Shown here: piece after piece, positions 54,053 to 64,000 of the stretch | How positions within the stretch are numbered: position 1 is the first letter of the stretch | Layout: each line of letters starts with the position of its first letter | Source: Typha latifolia | Taxonomy: Eukaryota > Streptophyta > Magnoliopsida > Poales > Typhaceae | NCBI GenBank assembly: GCA_019914945.1 | Contig: CM034105.1 | Coordinates: 9,424,001-9,488,000, forward strand | Length of the DNA: 64,000 bases | Direction of reading: 5' to 3' | Program-made: the position numbers and the translations under genes | Notes under the pieces: generated by a model | Seen by the model: the letters and a program-made list of their open reading frames with translations, nothing else | Database searches by the model: none | What the model was told of the DNA's origin: nothing

Positions 54053-54650
54053 CAAACATATAGAGAATGTGAATTGTGCATTCAAATGCGATCAACAAAA
54101 ATGTATTATTTCTAGGTTTATTAATTATTAGTTTAACTTGTTATGTTAGCCTCTTAATATATGGATGACAACGTAATTGGGGGAATTATTGAATATTGAG
54201 TTTTTTTCCTTCTCCCTCTATCCTAGCTCTTCTCCCTCTTTGCTCAAGCCCTAGGCATGTGTCATCTCAACGCTAGTTACCCCTAATCCCCTTCAATTAT
54301 CGGGTCCTCCCATCTCCTTGGGATCTCGACCAACTTCTCCCCCCTCATCCTTATCCCTTCAGCACTTCGTGACACCAAAGCCATCACCATTACCACCACC
54401 TTCATCATCATCATCACCATCACTTGCCATCTCCACCTCCACCACAATATTATTTATTTTCACCCTAAGAGTAGTCATAGTCTTCCAAGAGCGTGAATAT
54501 CAAAAATGTAGATCAGGAAGATACGGAACGATCCCTTCTAGTTTCATAATTTTCTAACTACAGGAGAATATTTTGAGAATATTCTCCTTCAACTACGCGG
54601 GTTGCTTCCCTACATCTGCTTCATCGAGAACCGATGCACGATTCATGTCA
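54053..54650 (+). repeat. Gypsy-A 3' LTR, right part
   Basis: Continues the LTR cut at 46617, co-linear with 17530-18085: ATGTGAATTGTGCATTC, the AATATATGGATG word at the core-promoter position, the pyrimidine-rich leader, and the end GATTCATGTCA followed by the GCATT duplication. Confidence 0.88.
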
Positions 54651-54655
54651 GCATT

Positions 54656-55067
54656 ATATCCTAGAGATTGAATTTCCAAGAGTCCATTTGTACCTTCGGT
54701 GGGGAAATTACTATCTTAAAGGAAGCTTCTAGCATCTTGCCTAAAAAACTTAAATTTCTATTTTGATTCCACTGTACTTCACAAATTCTCCTAATAGAGG
54801 AAATGGAAGGGAACGGAAGGGAAGGGAAGGGAATGGAAAAGTCGGGTTGGTAGGGATGGGTTCGGTCGTTGTTGGCTAGCTAGTGGCGGTCTCTCACTAG
54901 TGGCTCGACTACGACGAGCTCGAGCCACAGAGAGAGAACAAGAGAGAGAAGAGAAGGAAAAAAACGATGGGGAAAAGGGCCTTATTGGCAGCTTGGTAGC
55001 GACAGTGGCGGGTTCCTAGTGTTTTGGCAGTCCAAGAGAGAGAGGGGTAGATGAGAACGAGAAAGAC

Positions 55068-55121
<54 letters not shown>

Positions 55122-55619
55122 AAAGAGAGAGAAGGTAGGGGAGGAGGGAGGAGACTTATTAGTGTCGGTAGCACTATAGTGGAAGTGATGACGGCAGTTT
55201 GCGGTGGTCAGCATCGTCAACCCGAGAAGGAGAGAGGTTGAGGGGGAGGTGGGGAAGAACAAGAGAAAGAGAGGGAGGGAGAGAGAGCTATGTAGAGATA
55301 GGGAGAGAGGGTAGGGGAGTGTGGCGGTGGGTGGGGGCCGTCATGCTCGGTTGTTCAAGTGGATTATTACACCAAGTATCTTATAGCAACATTACATTGT
55401 TCAACTTAAATCTAAAATTCAGTATATCTTTATAAATATGACATAAATTAGTGAGGATAAATTAGTCATTTGTGTTTTAAAATTTGGGATAAAAATATCT
55501 GTAATAAGAGTACTTAATTCTATTTTTCTATTCTAAATGAAAAAATTATTTCGAAATAACTCACTCTTTCCTTCTAATCAACCAATTGGCCATTCATTTC
55601 ACGAGCCGGCTTATTACAA
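54656..55619. other. Non-coding DNA with purine minisatellites
   Basis: No gene seen. A GGGAA-type minisatellite lies at 54805-54840 and a long (GA)n run at 55066-55118, with more GAGAG-rich DNA to 55320. AT-rich after 55370. Confidence 0.6.
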
Positions 55620-55766
55620 GTGCTTACATACCGCTGCCACGCGAGAGGAGAGAGAAAGATAGGGGCTAGAAAACTTCGTCGATCGTGTGTTTGTTCTCCG
55701 AATTTCGAGGCAGTAGACAAGTTATCCCCCACACCGATCTACATAAATCATCACCTGTGTCGGTTG

Positions 55767-55877
55767 ATGCAACCCCCATCGCTCCTCTCCCTCACCATTG
55801 ACTCGGCGCTCCTCCACATCTCTCACATCACCGATCTCTCCGCCATCCCCGATCCCATCCTCATCGAGCTCTTCTGG
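55767..55877 (+). CDS. Candidate host gene first exon (fragment)
   Basis: The ATG at 55767 opens a frame reading MQPPSLLSLTIDSALLHISH and then LPDP-like words (ITDLSAIPDPILIELFW). From memory this resembles the N-terminus of a plant leucine-rich-repeat/F-box-like protein family, but I cannot name it. Candidate splice donors lie at 55878 (TGG/GTCGGT) and 55882 (GTCG/GTATCC). The upstream DNA is GC-richer than the TEs. No second exon is visible in the remaining 8 kb, which is filled with TE remnants, so the gene is either broken or has a long intron. Confidence 0.4.
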
Positions 55878-55881
55878 GTCG

Positions 55882-56250
55882 GTATCCCCTTCCCTCTTAC
55901 CCGCTCCCTCTTTGCTGTGATTTCCATCTATTTTTACCATCTATTTTCTAATATTTTTGGTTAGGTTGGTGGATTTACCTGTTCTGTTGGATGATCCTTT
56001 AATTTTGTTGGTTTTTAATTAGAGTTGAGTTTTTTTTTTCCTGAAGAATTCCGTAGACATTGAATTAGCAAGTGGAATCCTGGCTCCCAAAGAAGTCAAG
56101 GATGGATCAGTCCATCCCAATAGAAGGGAATATAAGCTATCCACCACAGACATTCTTAGACTATTGGGTCAGTAGTACAGTTGGTATTGCCATAGTTCTG
56201 CCCATTACCTGCCTTGAGTACTAGCTGTGTGTCACTAAAGACCAAATAAC
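55882..56250. other. Possible intron or intergenic DNA after the candidate exon
   Basis: T-rich stretches (for example 56028-56040) resemble a plant intron. No coding signal was found. Confidence 0.35.
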
Positions 56251-56299
56251 TAGTATGCCCACCAAGCTTATAAAGCTCCTTGAGTCCATCAAGAAGGGC

Positions 56300-58300
56300 A
56301 AGAGCTTCGCCAATTAGAGCTCCCTATGAGCAAGTGATGTGGGCAGGGAAGATAAGAGTGAAAGCAAAGAGAAAGGAACAAATAGGCACATCCAAGAAAG
56401 ACCACCTTTATTGAGATGTTAACTCGACAATGAGCATTGGCTGCCTTCTCATACTTCTTGTTACTAAGTTTCTTTCTTATTTCTTTATGAACTTTTGATG
56501 TTGTTGTCAAAAAAATTTCTGCCTTCTTTTTTGACAAAGAAGGATTTGGGATAGGTGCAAGATCAGGAGTTTTTCCCTGTATCTCCTAAGGAGACTCTTT
56601 CTACAGAATTATAAGCAAGCTGAGCTTTAGGAAGTGTTTTGTCCCATTGCATTTTGCAGTTAATGCTCTAGACAATTTCCCAAGGTTCGACTCACAACCT
56701 TAGTTTGTCCATCTGTATAAGGGCGGGGAGTACTACTATAAGCAAGTTAGTGCTAGTTCTCTTCTATAGATTTCACCAAAAATGACTTAAAGGAATTTTG
56801 TATCCCTATCAGAAATAATCGATTTGGAACACCATGATGCTTAATTACCTCATTAAAGTAAGAAACATCCATAGTTTTTTTGCAAGCAATGAAAGTCGCC
56901 ATTTTAGAGAAGCGATAAACAATGGAAAAAATTCTGACATTACCTCTTTGAGTTCTAGGTAGACCAATCACAATTTCCATGTTAACATCTTCCTATGGTT
57001 TTTGGGGAAGAGCAAGTGGAGTGTAATGGCCAGTGTTTTCAGTTTAACCTTTGCAAATTTGGCAAATTCTATACCTCATCGCATAGTGAGTCATATCTCG
57101 ATATGTTGTAGGCCAATAGTAATTGTTCTTCTCTAGCAAAATAGTTTTCTCTTCCAAAATGTCCACCTAACCTCTTGAATGCAACTCCTAATAAGGTGTT
57201 CTTTGAGCGAACATTTAGGAATACATAAGTGATTATTTTTAAAGATAAACATATTTTGAAGGAAATTATCTTTATAATGTCTGTTTTTATAAAACTTCTA
57301 AACTTACTAAAATCTTTGATTGCATTAAATCCATCAAGTTGCACACTTATAATATTGAAAAGAGTCATCCCTCAATACAGAGCATCCACCGCCTTGGTAT
57401 GATTTCCACTTTAGTGCTTTAACACACAGGGGTACTCTTGCAAGAAAAAGACTCAATTTGCATGTCTCTGATTCAGACTTCCTTGACTATTGATGCATTT
57501 GAGAGCTTCATGGTCGGAATTCAAGATGAATTTCCTTTGGATCAAGTAATAACACCATATTCGAAGAGCTTGAACAATTGCATAGAATTCAAGATCGTAA
57601 GTGAGTATTTCTTCTTTACTTCATTTAGCTTTTGGCTAAAGAAAGCAATTCAATGACCTTCTTGGTTGAGTACTCCCCCAATGCCCAAAAAGAAGCATCA
57701 CAATCTACTTCAAAAATCTTCTTAAAGTTTGGTAAGCTAAGCATTAAATCATTGGATAGTTTGTCTTTGACTTGTTAGAATCTTTTCTCGGCCTGCTTTG
57801 CCCATTTGAGGTTGCCTTCATGCAATCTATCAAAAGTGCTAAGAGCGTGATAAATTTCTAATAAATTGACAATAAAATGAAGCTAATCTAGAGAAACTTC
57901 GTGATTTGTGCAAAATCTTTGGTGTAGATCATTCTTGTATAGCTTTGACCTTCTCTTTACCTATGTGATCCTTGAGGAAGTCAGTTCAAAGCCTAGGAAG
58001 ACTAAGCTAGGGGTCATGAATACACACTTTTTAAGGTTTATATAGAATTTTTCACAAGGGCTCATGCTTTCTTTAATGTAACCTTTCTCTAACAATTCTA
58101 TGATTTAACAACCATCATGCTCTTTAGGACTATCCTATAGTGAGCTTTGTTTGGAAGTGTAACACCAAGAATCAAGTTAATTTGATGTTGCATGTCTCTT
58201 AGAGGAGGAAGACTTAGAAAATTCATAAGGAATAATATCATTAAATTCTATTATGAGGATCTAGCTCTTTAGGCATGTGGGACCAACTTGCTCACACTCG
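56300..58300 (-). mobile_element. Degraded Ty3/gypsy pol remnant
   Basis: On the minus strand the order is pol-like. RNase H start LPNFKKIFEVDCDAS near 57640-57740. Linker words (LFNIISVQLDGFNAIKDFSKF) and the integrase zinc region LGGHFGRENYFAREEQ at 57130-57365. The integrase core at 56753-56980 has EIVIGLPRTQRGNVR, VYRFSKMATFIACKKT and HHGVPNRL. The upstream part (57740-58300) probably holds reverse transcriptase but is too decayed to read securely. No LTRs were found. It differs in motif wording from A, B and C, so it is a separate family. Confidence 0.7.
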
Positions 58301-58570
58301 AAACAAGAGTTGTTACCATGTCCAGCTCGACTTAGAATTGACTTAGTGGCAGTTTTTATCTTTTCAAAATGAGAAGAAACATTTTACAATGTGAAGATTT
58401 ACCTTTGGAAGAGGGATAAAGAGTACGAGCCTCCACATATTTCTTAGCACTATTTCAAGTAAGTTTAGTGTCCACCTTTAAGGCTAGTTGTTATGGGTCA
58501 TTCGCCGTATGCAATTGTTGCATTTCAACTTCAGTTACCAAAGGGAGGGAGATGAACTAAGGTACCTCAG

Positions 58571-58921
58571 TTACCAAATGGAGTCACCATCGCGAGAGGG
58601 AGTCACCATTGCATGAGGGAGCCGCCATCTAGTGAGGGAATAGTTGTGCGCGGGGTATGAAGCTTTCGTCGCTAGTGCGTGAGGGAGGGACGAAGGCCTT
58701 CGTTGCTGATGCGTAAGGGAGAGAAGGCTTTTCTTCCTCAGCACGCAGAAGGAAGGAAGGGAGACTATCACCATCTTGTGTGGGAAGGAGAAAGCCTTTT
58801 GTTGCTGGCATGTGAGGGAGGGGGGAGGCCTTCGTTGCCGACCTGGGAGAGGGAGGACGAGAGAAAATTGCTGGCTAGGTCGTGAGAGGGAGAGGAATGA
58901 GAGAGACCGCAATAAATGCAA
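58571..58921. repeat. Low-complexity GAGGGAGG / CCTTCGTTGC region
   Basis: Words such as GTGAGGGAG and GCCTTCGTTGC recur irregularly on a purine-rich background. Open frames on both strands reflect this bias and have no domain. Confidence 0.55.
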
Positions 58922-59254
58922 GTTGTTGTTTCAATGTTAGATGCTATTAGTTAAATGTTAACAGATCGGTTAGTAGGTTAATGGGTTTTGAACTAGTTTT
59001 ATTTGCAGACCAAACCCATTTAACCTAAATAACTCAAAAACATGTCCCTGTCGTATCCCTATTATATCCCTATCATATCTGATAATAAAATTTATTTATT
59101 TTAAATTGGATACTTCTTCAACCGTATCTGATATGTATTGAGGCTGTATTGGTATCCGATACCGGTACGGAGGCCTAATGAAGTATCTGTCCTTCATAGA
59201 GCCTAGCTGTATTCATTTGGAAACTACTTGGCTTTTTAAGTTGATGCCCAGGAA

Positions 59255-59594
59255 CTAGTGGGGTTTTTTTAGAAGCCTCCAAATCAGCTTTACCATGGGG
59301 GCTTTATTAACCAAAGAGAGTTGAACACCGGAGTAGATAGATTGGCATATTTTTTCGCAAGCCTTGAGATAAACATGGTGTTTCTTGTCAATGTAGCGCC
59401 TCCAAAAATCACTAACTAGGCTGTTCAGCTTGTCCATGAGGGCTTTGAGAGAAGTAAATATAGACATGAAGTATATGAGGATGGAACTGAGAGCCATCTT
59501 GAATTTTGTTTGTAAGGGTTCTCAGGCTGGCTGAGAGAGTGGAGCTAGGATTTACTATCTGTCTTAATTTTTTCTCTCCCAGCCTATATTTCAT
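59255..59594 (-). pseudogene. LINE (non-LTR retrotransposon) reverse transcriptase C-terminal fragment
   Basis: The minus-strand reading SSILIYFMSIFTSLKALMDKLNSLVSDFWRRYIDKKHHVYLKACEKIC, then LSLVNKAPMVKLIWRLLKKPH, matches the region after the catalytic domain of plant L1-type reverse transcriptases, where YFMS, FWW and KPH words are conserved. It is short, shifted near 59500, and without the catalytic FADD box or any poly(A) tail, so a dead 5'- and 3'-truncated piece. Confidence 0.65.
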
Positions 59595-59946
59595 ACATTT
59601 TAGTTGCCTTACTGGGGTTTGAGTTGTAGTTGATGCTTTATAGGATGGGTGGAAGGAGTGTATGGAAGCCCACCAGTTCTCAAAGCTGACTTAAAATCAA
59701 ACAATCAAAGAAAAATTATTTCTTTTAATCGTTGATTGTTTCTCAAATCTCCCAATCATTTCATACCAATGTTGATAGGACCACATTGCTCGGACTAATT
59801 AATGAATCGTAGAGAAAATCAATACAGTGCAATAGAATGAAAGAGGAGATAAAAGTAGAATGTAGAATAGACACTCTTCTAAACTCTTCTTTTGTTTAGA
59901 ATAGAGAATAAGAGAGAACAATTCAGTATATCTTGAATCAGTATTG

Positions 59947-61750
59947 TCACAACCGAAAATTAGAATCATGATAGGCCATGTACCTTAATACACTTGAGAT
60001 ACACGAAGCTTTAACTAATATTTTTTCTAAGTCCTAAAATAACAAGAATTTAAATTATGAACAACTGACTCTAATAATTATAATAATAAAGAAATACCAA
60101 TGTCATCGATAATGTGTCATCAATCAAACTAAATAACCGATGGTTTAGAATAAAATGTGTAATACAATTAATGGATAAAATAGTAAAATCCTAAGTGGAG
60201 GTGGGGTCTTAGTGTATCTCGCTTAGTCTCCACGTGGATCAGCACTTGAAATATTGAGAGGGAACCCATGAGAAATATAGCTCAGTGAGTGGAATCTACT
60301 CAAAAACCAAATAAATCTGAATCCATAACACAACTTTAAAAAAAATACAAGTCCAATAATATAAAATGAGAATCTTACTAAACTTGCTTATGATAACAAT
60401 AGTAATAACAGTACAAGTAATGACAGAGCAAATCATATCTCATAACATGGTTGGTGTCCATATGCTGAATTTCTTTCAATAATAATAATAAAGTCATATG
60501 TCTCAACTTGGGACTATTCCTGAGGATTCAGATCAATTCCAAGTCACCTCGATATGCGCTCGAGTTTTTTCCTTATAGTTAATTCAATTAGGGTCATCAG
60601 GAGGTGTCACTATATGATAAACTCACCTATCTTTTTCACTAACTATAGAGAAAGTTTAGAGTCACCTCAGGGAGATTTCTAATTTAGCCTGGGACTGTTC
60701 TGTAAGTGCGCTAGAGTCACCTAAACGGATTATATGCTTGTTGGGTATTGAACTATTCCTTGGACTTTAAGGTAGTCTTGAGTCACTACAAGAAGATGCA
60801 TGAAAAATATCTAGCATGTGTTTGTTCTCAAAGTCCTATCATGTATCAATTGTGTTTTTTCACTAATATTATCGATTATATTAATGACTATATGTACTAA
60901 GTATAATAATGCAGTGGGTCTTATATTATACACACAGGACATAATAATGCACAAAAAATATAATAATGTATTTGCACACTGAATTATACATGATATGATA
61001 AAAAGCACAAAATACAAGACGAATAAATAAAATAAATATTTAAGTGAACCCATTCACCTGTGTCTAGCTGAAATGATTGAAATCTCTAATCCATGGGTTA
61101 AGAAAAATTACTACATTTAATAATAAATAAATAACATATTTTAATTTAACTAATATCATGATTTCTAAAATTTAAAGCTAAATTAAATAGCTAAAATGGG
61201 TTGGTTTAAGCCCATTGAATTGGGCTAGGCTGCGCCACAAAATTTTGATTTAACGGGCTGGGCCAAGGCTCAACAATTAAATTAGCAATGGACTGGGTTG
61301 CGGATTAGGCTGCAGCCCATCATTTGCTAATTGGTTAGAGTCGGGTCTTGGACCCGAAATCCAACCCAAACTCGCAACAAAAATAAAATAAAGGGAAGGG
61401 GCTGGCTCGATCTAACCCGAGCCCCTCAAGAGGGTCGACGTGAGGAAGAGAGAGAGAGAAGAAGGAGAAGAAGAGAGAGAGTTCAGAGGAGAGACTGTCG
61501 TCGGTGGTCATCGGCCACACTAAGCTCCCCGCCACAATCATGGCCATGGCAACCACATGAGGTGGAGGAGAGGCCACCATCGCCGACCAACGCTCATAAC
61601 TCACGGTCGGCGGTGATCTGAGCCATGAGGGCTCCAAGGAAGCATGCCTATGCCACGAGGCCAATGGCACGACACTCCGGCACACGAGCGGTAGCGACTC
61701 AAAGCCGCCGGCCAACTCGATTCACCAATGATGCCGCTTTGCCCCCAAAA
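59947..61750. repeat. LTR-like non-coding stretch
   Basis: It starts TGTCACAACCGAAAATTAG, an LTR-style terminus, and contains gypsy-LTR-like words (ATAGCTCAGTGAGTGGAATC near 60280, GAACCCATTCACCTGTGTC near 61047). A purine-rich block follows at 61440-61490. No second terminus or duplication was found. It resembles LTR-E and the 14670-16680 stretch in layout only. Confidence 0.25.
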
Positions 61751-63591
61751 TAGGTATTTTTATTCCAACTTATTAAACTTAAATTAATTATAAGGGATGG
61801 GAGAGGGGCCACCTGCGAGTCGTTGAGGGGTCTCTGCTCGCTCCGGCAGTGCTTCGGCGGTTCGATTCGACGGTGGGTGCTCCGACGGGAAGGAGAGAGA
61901 GAGAGAGAGCCCCTCTATACTCCATCAAAGCGGGAGCCGGTTCAAGCGAGTCAGGTGAAATGATTCGCTTTGTCCGTCATCACATCTTGCCCCTTTCGCG
62001 CAGAAGCTGTCCGCATACTCAGAAGATAGATGCGTTCATCAGGGGTCAGGGTTTATGGGTAGCTGTACTAAACCGAGGGCAAAGGATAATCAGGCTGCAC
62101 AGAAGGGGAGAAAGCAAAAAATAACGACATTATGAAGATATTTTTTTAAACCAAAATCTGAGATCATATTCGAATTTGGGGTGGCCGAAATCTCTCGGAG
62201 GCTGCTTGAGCTTGGCTTAATTTTGTCTTGAATTTGAACATTACTCAATTGAAGCCAATGCAAGGTTAACAAATCAAAATAGAACTGAGCATGGCTCAGT
62301 TTAATTTGAATTTGTTTTGTTTTCAGGCATCTGATTAATGTTTTAGCAGGCTCACAATGTAGCTCGAATTGATATTTAACAAGCCAAGTTCGATCATCAT
62401 TTCAAGGCTCAAAATCAATTTCAAGACAAGCTCGATAAGAGTGCAATACCTATTTAGCAGTTATCAGTTGCTAGTCTTGTAAGTTGTAACTAAGCTAGGA
62501 GGATCATTAGACGTGCGGACTGTTTTACTTGAACCCTCCCATCCCATGCAGGATAGCATTGAATTGCTCTCACACACATTTTTTTTTTTTTTTTTTTTTT
62601 GGGTTCTTAAAAGAAGACATGCAGACTCTTTTCTTTACCTTGTACTCTATTTATCCTCTTGTTTGATTGATTTGAGTAGTGTGGTCCTATCTAGTATTCA
62701 CATTCGTGTTACCATCCCATTCCGGTGCTAGAGGCTTTGAGGAGGGGATTATTCCTTGTTTATACTTTATATATTAAAAATGTTTTTTTTTTAGTTCTTG
62801 TGGTATCATGTTAGTTAGGTCCAAAGTGTTTCCAACTTGTGTAACTTATTAACGGACCAAAATTTAAGCCTGTAATCTTCTCCTGGAAGTTTGATTTATA
62901 TCTTGCAAACAGTACATTTTTAGATTAAATTAATCTTTTTTTTCCTCCAAGTAAGTAAATGATTTTTTTTAATAGAATCCTCTCCATGATGCCTACGGCG
63001 GCATGAAAATGAAAATTCTTTTGAAATCTATGGGAAGGTATTTCTATTTAATGTGCTCTTCATCACTTCCTAAGTTATGAATTTATGATTTCTCTTCCAA
63101 GCCTTTGGAGTGAATTACCATAACTTTTCCATCACAGATGAGTTATAAACAACTCTCAATTTTGCAACAGCAAACTGTGAAAATTGATGCGAGTCAAGTA
63201 ACAATTAATTAATATGTGCTAGCCTAGCTAGGATACTTCTGGGTTCATCATTCCATGGATTCAACTAGTTCAAACTTCAATGCTAACTTCTAACTCTTTG
63301 ATAGACACATGTTGTTTGAAATTTTTTGGATTATTCAATAACCAATTGTTATTAGCTTGTGGCCCTTGCCAAAGTATTAATTACTGTCCTCGACATTTAG
63401 ATTGAGCTATTTGCTGATTTCTTCTACCAGAACTTCTTGTAGCTGTCTTACACCCATGATACCAATCATTAGCATATGATTGATTTCCAATTGTGAAAAC
63501 TAATGTATTGCTGTTTATAACTTATATCTTATAGCTGTCTATATAGTCTTGGAGTTGTTTTCCATGTGAACAGAATTATATCAGGCTTCAT
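61751..63591. other. No gene seen
   Basis: The stretch contains small GA runs near 61893-61910 and poly(T) at 62580-62600. It is otherwise AT-rich, intron-like DNA. A 91-residue frame at 61849-62124 has no recognisable motif. Confidence 0.45.
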
Positions 63592-64000
63592 TGATACGGC
63601 TGAGGTTGGACCTAGTTGTCTCGTACTAAATCACTTTTGTTTTCAAAGAATAAGGATTCTGGTTATCCTATTCGAATGCGACTTCGGTTGTCGCGTTTGA
63701 ACACGAGGAAGTCGTGTTCGAACGCCCATTCAAATGCCTATACATGTTTGCAAATATAAAGAACGTGTTTTGCCCGTCCGAACGTGCCCGATCTCGTTCG
63801 AATATGCTGGACCCCGTTCGAAAGGTTGCATACATTCACAAATATACAGAACGTGTTTTGTCCGTTCGAGCATGCTCGGCGAGGATGCATTATTTTTAGG
63901 ATTATTTTTTGTTTGTTTTGCTTGTTAGGTTAGCCTCTAAATATGTGGAAGACAACTTTATTGTGGTATCAAATGAATTGAGTTTCTTCTCTAAATATTA
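63592..64000 (+). repeat. Gypsy-A-like LTR, cut by the window end
   Basis: A TGATACGGCTGAGG start is followed by TTCGAACG-type palindromes (63670-63880) and then GGTTAGCCTCTAAATATGTGG, the core-promoter word of the A, B and C LTRs, and the start of a TGAATTGAGTTTCTTCTC leader as in Gypsy-A. Its 3' end lies outside the window. Confidence 0.6.

Larger units (their letters stand above)
17027..54650 (+). mobile_element. Gypsy-A: old Ty3/gypsy chromovirus split by three later insertions
   Basis: The outer boundaries are fixed by a 5-bp duplication GCATT at 17022-17026 and 54651-54655. The 5' LTR (17027-18085) and the interrupted 3' LTR (46304-46617 plus 54053-54650) match along their length. A Met-tRNA primer site follows the first LTR, and gag, reverse transcriptase, RNase H, integrase and chromodomain follow in chromovirus order. 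Removing Gypsy-B, the hAT and Gypsy-C leaves about 5.3 kb. The three insertions reassemble its integrase and LTR exactly at their duplications, which is strong evidence for this reading. It is the oldest element of the stack and full of stops. Confidence 0.9.

Noticed and set aside
58571..58921. Overlapping open frames on both strands near 58.7 kb
   Set aside because: Explained by biased purine-rich repeats.
61849..62124. 91-residue plus-strand open frame as a gene
   Set aside because: Overlaps a GA-rich run and shows no recognisable motif.

Overview
This window is flowering-plant nuclear DNA made almost entirely of nested transposable elements. The evidence is the element types: Ty1/copia elements of SIRE/Maximus type with two Gag zinc knuckles, Ty3/gypsy chromoviruses with chromodomains, initiator-Met tRNA primer sites, a MuDR-type MULE that also carries a plant mobile domain (PMD) gene, and a hAT element with BED, DUF659 and dimerisation domains. 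The species cannot be named from this sequence. No intact host gene is visible. There is one unrecognised exon at the left edge and one plausible first exon near 55.8 kb.

Layout. Positions 1-1628 hold a short unknown exon and LTR-like DNA. A MULE fills 1638-14660, bounded by ~115-bp inverted repeats and an exact 9-bp target duplication (ACTATTAAG). It carries a decayed mudrA-like transposase and a decayed PMD gene, both on the minus strand, and is split by a deleted copia element (Copia-1, 2152-9060). From 17027 to 54650 lies one very old gypsy element (Gypsy-A, duplication GCATT), opened by three later insertions: Gypsy-B (20595-25207, duplication GGTTA), a hAT element (25642-45920, duplication TTTAGAAC) and Gypsy-C (46618-54052). 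These were hit in turn. B and C each received an LTR of a further family, D (22923-23678, duplication CCTTT; 51329-52338, duplication TGTTC). The hAT received a ~3.36-kb LTR, E (29706-42965, duplication GATAG), and E received Copia-2 (32026-41924, duplication CAACA, two 1028-bp LTRs). The deepest path is host > Gypsy-A > hAT > LTR-E > Copia-2. From 54656 on there are simple repeats, the candidate host exon, a minus-strand gypsy remnant, a LINE fragment, an LTR-like stretch and an A-like LTR cut by the window end.

Main biological points. (1) A palindrome, GCGTTCGAACGC, is clustered just upstream of the putative TATA region in the LTRs of unrelated superfamilies: copia, and gypsy families A, B/C and D. 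(2) The same palindrome cluster lies inside both copia elements, upstream of a TATA-like box, a telo-box leader and a probable intron preceding an extra ORF. That ORF therefore looks like a separate internal transcription unit. (3) Family D LTRs end in tandem ~42-bp units, each made of an LTR terminus plus a primer-binding-site copy. (4) The MULE has eight degenerate palindromes on one side only. (5) The hAT leader intron holds a 161-bp satellite-like array. All element genes seen here carry stops, frameshifts or deletions except the Copia-2 gag ORF.
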